The notes: generated by a model not told the origin, from the sequence alone. DNA of 64,000 bases from Chlorophyllum brunneum (GCA_963576785.1 OY756144.1:1922001-1986000), one strand, 5' to 3'; shown: positions 12,526 through 24,243, counted from the first letter of the stretch. Translations and numbers: made by a program.

Positions 12526-12530
12526 TCTAC
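12526..12530. repeat. Target-site duplication tctac, right of Copia B
   Basis: Exact repeat of 5198-5202. Confidence 0.9.
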
Positions 12531-13000
12531 TTGTTCTTCTAGTCCTGTGAGATAGTCATGCTGAGAAACTTGGTAATTTCTCCAAGGTCATGATATTCCC
12601 ATTGTTCCATGAAGTTTTTCTTTATTTGGTAATAGAAGAGGTACTTCTTGCCCATAAAGACAATATTGTCAACATAGATGAGGGCAATCATGATTAAGCC
12701 AGTCTTTGGACAGCAATTGTAGTATACTTTAGCATTGGATAGATATTGCTTGAAACCTATGGTAAGCAGTGATTTTGTCATCACATGCCACCAAGCCAAG
12801 CTAGCTTGCTTAAGGCCATACAATGCTTTTTATAATCTTCACACTTTATTATATCCAAGTATGAATCCTTCCAGTTGCTCCATAAAGATTTCTTCATCCA
12901 GATTGTCATATAAATAGGTAGTTTTTATATCAACACTTTTGATCTCCCAATTTCCGACTACTGCTAAGGAGAACAGGAGACAAGAAGTTTTGTAGTGGAC
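12531..13000 (-). pseudogene. Copia A reverse transcriptase fragment
   Basis: Minus-strand text includes EIKSVDIKTTYLY near 12930, MYGLKQASLAWW near 12800 and ALIYVDNIVFMG near 12670. The catalytic YVDD box has become YVDN, a change of one G to A. The fragment begins in the middle of RT, directly against the 5' LTR, so everything upstream of it in the polyprotein is deleted. It continues at 4434-5202 on the other side of Copia B. Confidence 0.8.
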
Positions 13001-13443
13001 TGTTGAACAGTATAGTAATATGCAGTAGCAGATGGATGATCTGACTTTCTGATAGTGTAGGTTAGTAAATGGTAAATTAAACTAAGTGTTGCTAAGAGAG
13101 TCAAGTAGAGCAAAGTAGATAATCAAGTAGATTGTCTTATTTAAATAAAGAAAATACATGCTGCTTTATATACTAAATGTCTAGGTAGCAAACCCTAAGA
13201 CCTATGAGTAATAATAGGCATAATTGTGTCAGCAATGACACTAAAGTCCCTTGAAACACTGTAATATTATCAGCAGTGTCCAGTAGTATAATTGGAGCGA
13301 TAGTAATTAGTCAGCTCATGAAATATATGAGGGAAAGGTACATAATGTGAGTTAGAGGGTACAGCCTCGATGACAAATATTAGATAAATAATATACTGTG
13401 GAGCTAGTCATATAGAATACAGCTATAGTAAGTGCAAATGATA
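13001..13443 (-). repeat. Copia A 5' LTR
   Basis: Homologous to 3923-4363 along its whole length, with more differences than the Copia B LTR pair, so this insertion is older. Confidence 0.75.
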
Positions 13444-14103
13444 ATACAGACAACTGGAAAGAAAAACTTGTTATAATTGAGGCCAGGGTTATAGAAGGAA
13501 TGGTGTTTGTTTCCAATTATCAGGATAGGTATTTTCCCTCTATGCTCAGGTTGATGTTACTAATATGGGGTCAGGTAAAGGCAAACTTTTGCTAACAGAC
13601 CCATAGATTATGACTCATTCATAAGTATTCTATCATATATAATAAAAATAACAAGTAAATGAATGCCCAGAGATCTGGAAGAGCACTTTTTTGGAAATAG
13701 GAATATTAGGCATATGGTAGAGCTCTTTCTTTGTAATCACAAATACAACAAATACTGTGAATGGTTTGCTCTTCAAAACTTGTAGTTCAGTATACTATAA
13801 TCACATGTATACCCTCATTCAAAAATATAATATATTTCATAGTCTAGATGAAAGTATATGCATGAGAGTATATGTATGCAAACTTGGGTTGGTAGATATA
13901 GTGGAGCATGCAGCAAAATCAAATACTACAGGACAACTGGGAATATTCTCTTGTGTGTGATAAGGTGACACACAGCTAGTTTTCTGTGTGTCACACATGA
14001 CATAAATATGATCATTGTTGTCATGTGTACCGTATTTGGAGGTGTAGTCACATTGTGCCTTCATGTTTCCTTTTTTTTGGTAGTTATTTGCGGGGTCCTG
14101 TCA
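13444..14103. other. AT-rich body of the TIR element, right side
   Basis: AT-rich sequence with no recognisable gene. It starts with ataca, a possible target duplication of Copia A. Confidence 0.4.
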
Positions 14104-14138
14104 TAAGTCTTGGCAGCAAGGTGCTCCGGCTTTCCATA
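14104..14138 (-). repeat. Terminal inverted repeat, right
   Basis: Perfect inverted copy of 2205-2239. Confidence 0.8.
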
Positions 14139-14143
14139 AGTAG
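14139..14143. repeat. Target-site duplication agtag, right copy
   Basis: Same five bases as 2200-2204, directly outside the right inverted repeat. Confidence 0.7.
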
Positions 14144-17100
14144 TGACAGTGAAGAGTGTGTCACGTTTAGTATTAAATATGCAATGGATGAGCATCGGAA
14201 CCACGTGGTGTTTGGATGGGAAGGTGGACTGCAACGGTGTGAGGACGAAGTAAGCGCTCCCCCGCTATAAGAGTGGGTAACCATGACATCTTTTTCTAGC
14301 CTATCAGGACACGTAGCGCGGTTCAAAGTTTTGGGTATTGATAGCTGTGGAGGGTGCAGAAGATACACTGGTAATCCATCAGGTGTCAGAGGTCAGGACA
14401 TTCGTCTTCAATGGCGATGACAAGAAATCACAGAATTCGACTGAGCCCCTTATCCTCGCTTTCTCTTTTCGTTGGAATTTTTACTGATACACTAACCGAA
14501 ATTTCTACTGGACTCCTCTGGGACAATATTCAATTTCTCACTGATCCGATCTATACTATCTCCGATAACGAGGACAATTCCGCTCATGCTTTTGTGCTCA
14601 GCGGTTGGGGAGAGTCTGGGTCTATGCCATCCCGAGATGAGGCACTACTGGACCTGCTGGTACACCGTCCACTGTGCTCAAACCGGTAATAATTCAAGCA
14701 GGGCCTGATTGTTATGGAGTTTGAGCTAGAATCTGGCCATTTCAACCGGTTGTATCCGCCCACTTCGTCCTTTAGTCTTGTCCCTCCAAACGACACCCCA
14801 CAAGGCAGCCCGAATAACACACTTGTATCATCTCCAGGCGCTGGTACTCTCGTTTCCAAGACCCAGCCCGGTTCCCGACAAGGATCCTCCCACCATAGCA
14901 GCGCCGTCGTCGGTTAGTCCTGGTTTTAGTGATACACCCACTCGCGCCGGGCGTGCACAGCCAAGGGCTCCTCCGTTGACTTGATCTCAATATATACGTC
15001 ATTCTGTGGCTGGCCTCGAAGGTCAAGACGGATTGGGCGCCTAGTGCGGATGATATCCTTGACACGACCAACTTTGCAAACCCCTGACCGCCTACGGAGA
15101 TTGACTCAACGGGGTCCGTTGCCATACGGACACAGCGGCCTCGTTTCGTCATCTTCGAACTCTTCATTAGGATCCTCTGAAATATATTTTTCACCCCTGG
15201 AGCACATCAACCCACCTAAAACTAACCGTAACCCACGTCGACGTAAAACAGCATCGCCTGGCGCGGTTGGAATGACGGACGCACTCGCCGTTATGGCCCA
15301 AATGAATGAGCGGCCTGGGGCTGCTTCGGATTTGGTATGTTGTTGAAAGTGACCGCTGGTGTGATTAAATACCTGGCGCAGCAGTCCCACCGTGTGTTAG
15401 TGTACTAGTTCGATGAGGCCTGGAGTGGACAGGTGATGGCGAAGCCAGAGAACTGTGACGGGGGATTTGTACAAAGTTTACTTTCCCCGTGGCTGATATT
15501 CCCAGACGGGTGTGTGGTCCCGGAGCTGCCGCTGTTGGTGGTCATGTTCACGGAGAGTCATAAAGGACCTGTATATGACCAGTGAGTATAGGTGTTGTCT
15601 CTTTGTTCATATCCATAATATTTTATAGTAGTTAAGATTCGGTTCCCTACAACCGTTCGGAGCCTACCGCACGCATCGTTTTGAGGGACAAGGCTGAACT
15701 TGAAGAACCCCTCGTACGTTTTCACCTCCGTGACTGGGCTCCACGCTCATGAACGACTAAGAACACGAGACGTCGTTACCTTCACGCCATGAGTCTCATT
15801 CACATCAAATATAGCGCTCTACATAAGTCTCCCTCTTTTGTCGGAGATGTCACGATCTAGATCTCGAAAATATGGGAGTTCGTGCTCCAATATTCAATGT
15901 CAGTTATATGTGTCCTATATGTTTTTCCCATGACCACCTCTGATCACTTTTATTGATCGGTCGTTCTGGTTGCTCCCCGCGCACATTGTCTGCATACAGC
16001 CGGTCAAGGCGTTTGGTAAGCTCTGGGGCCTCGTTACTTGTCATTTTTACGGCAGTGCAGGATTGCGTGTTTCGTTCCTGGTGCGACAAGATGCTCCGCG
16101 CCTTTTGAGCCAGTCAATCTCTCCGAACATTTAGAGATTGGGCGATGCACAACGATTACACACGAGGGAACTGGTTTGTGTCCCGCCCATTCTTCTGTGT
16201 GACAATTCTCTCATGTCTACTACATCCCTTATCACAGATCAATACACTGACTTCCGATCGCCATTCGGTGCGCATCATTGATGACTGACTCCTTCCTGCT
16301 GATACCCATTGTTGACTTGATAATAGACCGGATATATTGTCAGTAGCGCTGACGACTTACTTGGGTTATTTGATGCATATTTTGGTATTCTTGTGACCGG
16401 AGAGGAGGCGGGACCAAGATTTTGGGACCGAATCAACATATAAAGTTTTATCATGCCGGAATATTTGTGGCTTAAGCAATTTGAGTAAGTTACATCGATA
16501 TTCGTTGCGAATGACTGGCTAAGTGGAAGTACCTTTTTTAGTAATCTATTTCAGGACCGTTCAAGCCTCCCAAGCTGTCATCAATGACTTTCCGGATCTG
16601 CATTTGACGACAGGTTAGGAACAAGTTACCGACTACTGAGATAACTACTCACCCGTGTGTGGGTTTTGAAGTCGTTGCAGGGTTGTTATGTGTTCCATTG
16701 TCTAGCGGAGGAAAGACTTTATAATCTTCCTGAGACGTGAGCAGTTACGCGAGGTCCATCGGGCTGGGAAACCTTACAAGAATACATGACGCCCAAGCGA
16801 GCTTAGGGCCTCGGGAATCTTTCAAATCTGGTCCGAGACCGTGGCTAACAGATGCCGTACATGGACGGACAACAGGTGTGCTGGCGCTGGTGTATGGAAA
16901 GGTAGGGATTTGGTAACTGATGAGAAAGATCGTTGCTGGCCAGGCTGATGTAAAATACTTATAGTTCATCGAGGCGTGGAGACAAACAAAATCCACTTGA
17001 GACGACCAAGTCGACTAGCCATATGTTATCGAATGCTACTCATGAGCTAGTGTTCCCTTATTGAACTGCGACCTTTCTGCATCAGAGCCCTGACCTACTC

Positions 17101-19010
17101 ATGGACTCCGACTTTAGTTCGGACACCGCTCAATCATATTATCAAGTGCGCCGACGTCGTTCCTCCATGCCGTAACCATTGATTGACATCTCAATCAGCT
17201 ATCTTGAAAGGTCCATGAACGGTCCGCTCGACAGTGAAACGAAGAACAATTTGGTTCTGTCCCACGCTGCTTCAAGGTTACGTCCCTGAGTTGAGCTGAT
17301 TGAAACGCGGAGAAGCCAAGGAACATTTAATTTATCATACAGTCTTCTTTTTACAATCAATGATCTGCTGGTACGCCTCGGGTATCGTCATTCAGGGCTT
17401 TCGGGTACATCTCATTTCATTCCAATCTTTATCTACTTCCAGGATCTAACTCGCTTGGAAAGTGGGAATAAGACCTTGTTTAACGAACCGTTTGACCTCC
17501 ATGTGACGATTGGGGATGCTGTGCACATCTACCAGCCAGAAACATCTCGGCGGAGTATTGATTTTGTTTTGGATGTCTCAGAAAGCCCTGTGCCGTGGCC
17601 GATTCGAGAAAGGTCGTCCAGATTTTACTGCCAATGCGTGTACGTCATTTATGAGACGATTCTACGCTACCTAGGCGAGGCTAATTGCTCTGCATTAAAT
17701 ACACTGGGGCGGGTTCGATATCAGTCTCTTGCAAAAGGTTGGGCGAACCTGAAGGGTTGCCAAACCCCAAGTACGCCGCAGTTGAGATTGTCGTTGCGGA
17801 TACAGGATGCGGTATTGAGGAAGGAAAACTGGAGGAGGTATTCGGGAAATTTGGGGAAGTCGGATCTTCAGAGCCTCGGTCAAACGCTGACGCTGATGCT
17901 GGTAGGTGGACATGCATGTCAGATCGAGTCATGATAGATGACGATAACCAGGCATTGGGTCGGCGGTTGTAGCAAGGGTAGCCGAGCAACTTGGTGCGCA
18001 GCTGCGTCTTGAATCCAAAGCGGGCATTGAGTCAGGTTTTCCTTCCTTCTACCACTGGCGTTAGCGTCGGACTTCGTCCAAGTTTCTGCAAGCTCGTCAG
18101 TAGGCTCAAAGACATGTCTCCGCCCTGCATGTCTATTCTCCGCTAGGTACTGTCGGGATTGAAGGACCCATTGAAGCCTTATCGTCCAGTCACATGTCCT
18201 CTCCCGTCTTGCCTCAATAAGAATCACCCCGCCCACAACCGGGGCGAACGCCCCACTCTTTTGCGTACGAGGCCGCGGTACTTTGGAAGTCACGGATTCC
18301 TGGGTATCCCTTCGCCCAGTCAGGGTCGACTGCCATGATCAAGAGCTTGCTAGGACCAACTAACCATCGGTAAAATCCTCAGGTCATCTACGTATCGGTA
18401 CAATCGAGACCACCCTGGAGCGTAGTAGCTCCGGTTTGACATCGCTCCACCCTAGACTCTGCAGTTCTTCTCTTAATTATCGGTTTTAAAGGTCAACGAC
18501 CGTCAATCGGGCTCTCCTGGCTAAGCGACTTACCGCGATAGGCCACACCGTCGTGAACGCCACAGATAGACAAGAAGGTAATGGATAACATCACTCGCTT
18601 CCACACTATTCTCATGGATATCTAGTACATTGTGCGCATTACCTTCGTATACAACCACTAATTTGACAGTGTTCAGACTGTCAACCTCGGCAGTTTTGAT
18701 GCTACACTACGGATCCGCACCCTAGAGCAAGATATCACATCCCTGATTTACACATAGGCCGTCTCACAAACTAGGTGTTCGGATGATGGACATTGCGTTT
18801 TCCTTGTTTGCCATCCGCCTAAGAAAGAGATTCAGGCGTTTGAAGTCAATCAGTCTGAGCATCCAACCATGCGAACCACGGCTGATCAACGATGCTGAAA
18901 TGGCGAAAACAGGAACTTAGGCGGGAACTGGGAGGTCGGTGGTTGGTTTAATATCGGAAAAGATGATCCAAAAGCGTTTTCGGATGAGTAAAAAGCGCCA
19001 CTCGTAGCCA
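14144..19010 (+). pseudogene. Fungal phytochrome hybrid histidine kinase, decayed
   Basis: Blocks of a fungal phytochrome appear in the right order. N-terminal PAS: RCEDE at 14235, then a surviving intron 14250-14299, then PIRT...VQSFG, VLIAVEGAEDTL and TGLLWDNIQFLTDP near 14510. GAF: VTAGVIKYLAQQ, FDEAWSGQVMA near 15409, then YFP and ADIPR in different frames, then TARIVLRDKAELEEPL near 15670 and MSLIHIKY near 15790. PHY: GYIVSSADDLLGLFDAYFG near 16330. Kinase: NATHEL near 17027, MNGPLDSETKNNL near 17215, LESGNKTLFNEPFDLH near 17453, KYTGAGSIS near 17695 and VVADTGCGI near 17795. Receiver: VNRALLAKRLTAIGHTVVNAT near 18505. The C-terminal WEVGGW is near 18925. Nonsense codons and frameshifts break it throughout, so it cannot give a working photoreceptor. 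The N-terminus lies left of the 2205-14138 insertion. Confidence 0.85.
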
Positions 19011-19304
19011 TACAAGAACGGCTCCTATCAGCTCTCTATACTGTTTTATTAGTGTGTCTAGGTCGAAGCCATGTATTTACGTAAGGTCCCAACGGTACAA
19101 TGGAAATTATATACGTATCTAACGCGAATTAATAAATACGTGTGTGCTGTGTGTGCTGTGCGTGTGTGCATGGGTGCTACGGTTGCCTCTAATGTGTAGG
19201 ACCAAAAGAACGTGAGGAAGATAACAAAGCCAAGGTCCAAACTGAAAGCGAGAAAGGAGTGTAGGTGGGTGAGGGAGTAAGCGAATAGTGGGTGCATTTG
19301 CAGG

Positions 19305-21027
19305 CTAGTCGTCGACTTCGAATGCAAGTGATAGGCGTTCAACGCATAAACGGGCAACTGCTTCTGCATCTATCGGGATCGAGTTTCCTTGGAACCCCTC
19401 AACGTATTGTGGCGTTGGAAGGGCCGGACTTGTAAAGTATCTAAACGGACGCTTATGTGTCAGGGGGTTTCAATCCACCAAAAAGACTGCGAAATACTAA
19501 CTCGCTATTCCAGAAGCCGTAATGTGTCATTCCAAGTGCACGGGTGGTATATTCATAATCGTGTGCAAAACCTTCAGGGTAAAAGAATTCCATGACAGTG
19601 GAACGAGGGTTGGGTTTCATCCAAACGAGAGAAGTCAGACCATTTCCATGGACGCCCATTAGAATCTAATTAATGAAATGAAGTGGCGCCAAGTTGGTAA
19701 TAAAAAAAAGTCGTTAGCCTCTCGAGAGAAGTGAAACGACTAGGTACACGTACGGTCGTTCGAGCGGCAAGTCGGATTTGCTCAACGCGAGACAGGTCCT
19801 CAGCGGCGACGACATTGACTTCATAACCGTAATTGTCTTGGAGTTTATAGAGTTCATTTACGAGTTTCTCGTGGTGTTCCGGGATTAGCATGCGTCTCCC
19901 CCATTCTTGTCTGGAGATATAGGTGATGACAGGTTTACCCGTCGTTCCTCCTCCTACATCCGGATCCAGGCCCGCAAACTTGACGACATTGTTCCGAATC
20001 GGCATCCACCAGTTAGTGCTTCCAGGTAACGCGAAAGGGACAGAGGCCGTCCTTTGGTAACGTTGAAAGTTGTATGCTCTCATAGCGGCTGAACGGTCGG
20101 CGACAACGACACGGTCAAAAACGAATGGTTTGCCTAGTTCGGCTCTGTCGCGCCAGTCGTCGATGAATTCCATCGTAACAGATGGGAAGGAAGAACGGAC
20201 GACCCATTCGTTCATGTGAGCGTAGTCGCGCCAGTGATGTGCGTCCAAGTGACTGAACATGATGCGTCGTGCAAATGGGAGGGTGGTGTTTCCCTCTGCG
20301 GAAATTTTGGGGTCGAGGGTAGAATACGTACGCCAGAAGCCGAACCAGAGTTCAGCAGACCAGTGATAATAGTGGGTAACACTGTGGATATGAGAGGGTA
20401 TAGTGCACGTAGCCATAAGGAGGAAGCTTACAATTGGTATGGGTCGTTGACGAAAAGCTAACGGGGGATAATGTCAATGAGGATGTGTGCGTGTCGGAGA
20501 GTTGAGAGAACGCACAGTGACGCCGTCCATAATGGATGCGCCCGTTCCAAACAACTGGCTGGCCTCTTCTGTAGTGATAATACGGATGTCCTGGTCCGAC
20601 GGTAGTCGATCATGCTCGGCCTGCTGTCCTGGTTCTATAGGCACGCCTCTTGAGAGAACGAATTGGACATCTGGTAGCGATGCCCGGTCATCTGACACGA
20701 TATACACGACGCCATTGAGGATGTAGAGTCTGTCAAACACTGTCCAGCCTGCGAGGAAAATATTTCATGAAGTGCGGCGTAAACGGCGATAGGAGACCGC
20801 AGACCTGGTACGTGAGCCACAAGCTTCGTCTGTGGGACTGGGTCGTTGTTCCATGAGAGTCGTGTCTGCAGTAGGGTTGGCTGGTTAGCCTGCAGGGAAT
20901 GTGGTGATTCCCGTAGAGAATCTGGGAGGGAATGACTGCTGTTGCGGCCACGGCTGAGGAAGAGGAGGAGGAGGAAGAGAAGGGAGACGAGGACAGACTC
21001 GCGGCGGGTGGGGAACGGCTGGGCCAT
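19305..21027 (-). CDS. GT61-family glycosyltransferase (type II membrane protein)
   Basis: Probable Golgi or ER glycosyltransferase of family GT61 (DUF563), which includes xylosyl- and EOGT-type GlcNAc transferases. I read six exons on the minus strand: 21027-20805, 20748-20516, 20457-20432, 20381-19754, 19665-19502 and 19440-19305, giving about 469 residues with consistent phases. The atg at 21027 gives a short tail before the anchor VLVSLLFLLLLFL; an in-frame atg at 21114 would lengthen the tail by 29 residues and is less likely. Family motifs are HYYHWSAELWFGFWRTY, DWRDRAE, ITYISRQ, the signature GVHGNGLTSLVWM and a closing EGFQGNSIPID. The donor gttagt at 19501 was chosen because it alone keeps the frame. 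Acceptor and donor sugar are unknown. Confidence 0.85.
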
Positions 21028-21133
21028 TGCTGGGACAGTCCGTTCAGATTTTGGGATGAGGGCAAGTCGACGGTGCTGCTCGATCACACCTGCCTTTTCG
21101 GGACACCTCATCATTCATATTTGACCCGCTACT

Positions 21134-24072
21134 CTACACAGCAGACTGAATCATGCCCGTCCAGTCAAACCTATCATACTCCTTCCTGAATTCCCTCACC
21201 CTCTCCTTGTTGCTCCTGAAATCTACCTTTCTTGGACGCCTCCACCGCCGCGGCTCGATCTCCAACACATTTCCGATAATTTCGCCAGCAAAGTACCTGT
21301 GTGAATCGAATTTACAACGTCGGCTCGGACCTGCCACTTTTGATTGTAGACGTCGGAAAGGGTCCAACATACCTTGGGAATTCGCCACCTCCCTTCTCAC
21401 CTTCCTCGATATCTTCGTCCATGTCCTTGCCCGTCCCCTCAATAACGTGTCCGTACCCCTTTTCACCCTTATGGTCAAACTGGACCATGAAGTACGGTAG
21501 GTTGGGGACCATGGCACGTCGGAATCCGCCAGGGCGGGAGGAAAAGTCGATCAGCTTTTTATGTTGCGACCACTCGGCTTCCGAAGTCAAGATAGATTCC
21601 TAGGAAATACATAAGCGCCAAGAGTGTAGTATCTGATAAACAATGTACTTTGAAGTAGCCCGGTATCAGCTCGAATTCGTCCCATGACAAGGGCACGCAT
21701 TCGATGAACGTATGTTTCTGCCCCTTCAAAGAGATGACTGTTTCGTAGAAGATAACACCTTTGTCATCCTCGGCAAACATGCGCATGAGACACTTCATGA
21801 AGTTCTAAAGACTCGTCAGCACATGCATCAACTATCAAGTTGAGTTGTACCCACCCTGACCTCGTCCCAGGTATCGTCGTCAGCTTCCAGCATGCTAAGG
21901 TGGTGTTGAATCGGTACTATCAGGCAGTGTCCCTTCACGAGTTCCTCATATGTAGTGCATGAAAGATACGCGCGAGTACCCATCGCGACGATGGGTGCTT
22001 TTGGTAGCGAGTCGTCCTCTCCGTAGCAAAGTGAGCATGTAGCAAGCACCCGTTGCGTGCGTTTATAATCTGGCATCAAGTGGTGTGAGCATGATACTGC
22101 TAGAGATAAAGTGATGTGGCGAACCATGAATAGCAAATTGCCGCTTCATCGCGTCTGAGCGCATTTTTTGCCGACCCAACCTGGCCGCGTTGTCATCCAT
22201 ATATTCGAGATCATTCTGAAAAGTACTTCAGTGAGGTGCAAGCTAAAATTGCCATTAAACTCACCTCGAACTTGCCGTCACCCATTATCGCCTTGGCAAG
22301 TTGATCATCCAAGTCCTTCTGGTCAGCCATACCGGCACCAAACTTCTCCTGCCGCAGCATCTCGCCCAGTGTCATCCTGTCATCATCAGCATTATACCGA
22401 ATAATGTCACCAGTCTTGCGGTCATGAGTTTCAAACTAATCATGTCTCAGCGATGGGTATGAGAACTAATGTGAATATTACACACCCTTTCCTCCTTCTT
22501 CCTCTTATTGCCCCGTTGCGGCTTGTCATCAGTTGTGCCATGACCAACGTCATACAACCGTCCCCTCGCGTCCAGAGTCGGTAGAACTTCAACCCTCGTT
22601 CTCACATCACCACCACTACCATCATCACCTCCATGCGCCTTCCTGACTTCTTCCTCATACTCTTTCTCCAACTTCTCCGCTTCAGGCGCTCCCATAAGCT
22701 TCGCACGCAATACCTTTGCTTGAAGCCTATTCAACGACGAAGGTGATAAGGCTCGCCCTTTCGAACCAGAGCCAGAAGCAACATGCGGTGGTGGAGTCAT
22801 AACAGATGGAATGGGGGTGTGTGATTGTACAAGGGGTGAATTTGCCTGTGACGATAACCGTAATGCATCCAAACGACGATTCACAGGTAGTTTCTCTGCT
22901 GGCGGTGAGGGCGTTGAAGGTGCACTGTCACCCGTCAGAGCACCTGGGCGACGGAACGACGAACTGCGACTTGAACCACCACTCCCACCAGTATCTGCAA
23001 ACATCAACCTCTTCTCCCCACCAGACCCAATCTCCGTCCTTGGTTCACCTTTCCTACCCCTCTCACGGTCACGATTTGCTCTTGTGTCCCCTCTCTCGTC
23101 TAAGATTCGACGTTCTTCTTTAGCTTCTTCGAATAGAGCGAGAGAACCAAATCGTTCAATGGCAACTTCCTCGGGAGGTCGCATTTCTTCTTCCGCAGCT
23201 TCGTAGACCTTCCGAAGGCGCATCATGCGCCAGGAGGATCCTGGGCCGCCGGGAGTGTTAGCCTTGGGAAGTGGAGATGGTCCGTCGACACTGGCGGGCT
23301 TGCCGAGTCTGAGATCTGGATTGAGTTCGCGCGAGCTTACTTTTGGCTGACGTTGACGAATGGATTAGTTGGTCGTTCAAGAATTGAAAGGGGAGGGGGC
23401 GCACCTTTTCTGGGTCGGGTTTATCTGGCTGCTTTCTCCGACGTTCGGTGCCAAGACTCGAGAAGAAGTCGACGCCTCCGGCCATTGTACGTGCATTTGA
23501 GGTGATTTCACCATAATCCTCGGTTAAAGATTCGTCATTGTCGATGAAAGGTCGATTCGGTGCAGATGTTGAAGGTGGAACTGAAGGTATGCTTGGTGGA
23601 AGTAACATCCATTCATCACGCTCGAGTTTCGTTCCGCTCTTAGTCGTTGGAGGTACATTTGGATCTGATGGCTTTCCTTCAGCAGTTGAGATGAGCCTAA
23701 GACTCTCTGCTGTCGGTATGTCTGCCGCAAGCACCTATTGTTCACACCAAGTTCGGGTTGGATATGCGTGAATGGAATGAGAGTACACACTCGTTCGCAG
23801 TCCATGTCAATATTCTTCTCCACCCACATATCATCGCCTTCCGCGTCGTCGTCCACAATCGCGAGGCGCCCTTCTTTGTCTCCTCTATCCCTTTTCCTGT
23901 GTTTATGTTTCCGGCCGCTGCCTTCATACTCGTCATCGTGCTTTCGCCGTTTCTTGTGTTTGTGGTCCAAGTCCCTGTCCCTGTCCCTGTCCCTTTCTTT
24001 ACCGTGAGACCTGTGTTTGTGTCTCTCCTTGTCCTTGGCCCTGAATTTCTCTTCTCGTTCAGTGGTGCTCAT
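21134..24072 (-). CDS. CWF19: CWF19-like splicing and debranching factor
   Basis: Homologue of Cwf19/CWF19L, a spliceosome-associated protein linked in fission yeast to the Dbr1 debranching step. The gene has about nine exons. The N-terminus (from atg 24072) is rich in Arg, Asp, His and Lys repeats (ERDRDRDRDLDHKHKK), as is usual for this family and nuclear. The middle is low-complexity with coiled-coil-like stretches. The C-terminal half carries the two CwfJ domains: CSLCYGEDDSLPKAPIVAMG with a Cys pair, then HCLIVPIQHH, a HIT-like motif, near 21900. The end is KEYDRFDWTGMIQ. An upstream in-frame atg at 24141 exists, but the sequence between looks like leader. Head-to-head with EFL1 across 171 bp. 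Confidence 0.85.
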
Positions 24073-24243
24073 TGTGACCAGGGGTATGTGGTGAGCGTGG
24101 TCGAGGACGAGTTGGTCAGAGGCACGTGATGGCGATGTCATAACTGATCTCGTCGGTTCCGCGAAAACAATCTAATCAGCGCAAAGTTGACTTGTACTTC
24201 TACTCACTCCCCCCTACAACCTAGACACTCCTTAAGCTGCATC

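Larger units (their letters stand above)
3923..13443 (-). mobile_element. Older Ty1/Copia element (A), internally deleted and interrupted
   Basis: Minus-strand LTR retrotransposon with LTRs at 13001-13443 (5') and 3923-4363 (3'). Between them only reverse transcriptase and RNase H remain, and these are split by the younger Copia element at 5203-12525. Gag, protease, integrase and the start of RT are missing: RT codons abut the 5' LTR directly at 13000. The sequence ataca lies at 3918-3922 and at 13444-13448 and may be the target duplication, but LTR ends of this family also look like aca, so this boundary is less sure than that of the inner element. A polypurine tract (aaaaggagtgt on the minus strand) lies beside the 3' LTR. 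Confidence 0.75.
2205..14138. mobile_element. Unclassified 11.9-kb insertion with 35-bp terminal inverted repeats
   Basis: The two ends (2205-2239 and 14104-14138) are perfect 35-bp inverted repeats starting tatggaaagccggagc. Both are flanked by agtag, and the element interrupts phytochrome coding sequence in frame. This is the structure of a cut-and-paste DNA transposon. Most of its length is two nested Copia elements (3923-13443). What remains of its own body is 2240-3922 and 13444-14103, AT-rich and without a transposase I can recognise. It may therefore be a non-autonomous or badly decayed element. A TA target (Tc1/mariner type) is less likely, because removing the element with only TA duplicated leaves stop codons at the junction, while agtag leaves an open frame. 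Confidence 0.7.

Noticed and set aside
3918..13448. ataca as a certain target duplication of Copia A
   Set aside because: It is plausible, but the LTR ends themselves resemble aca and one copy could end at 13448 instead. Kept only as a possibility.
2205..14138. Tc1/mariner insertion with TA target duplication
   Set aside because: TA does lie at both ends, but it is simply part of the palindromic end of the repeat. The agtag duplication restores the reading frame, while TA leaves stops.
23930..24070. Simple repeat of Arg-Asp codons as a DNA repeat
   Set aside because: It is the RD-rich N-terminus expected of CWF19-like proteins, not an independent repeat.
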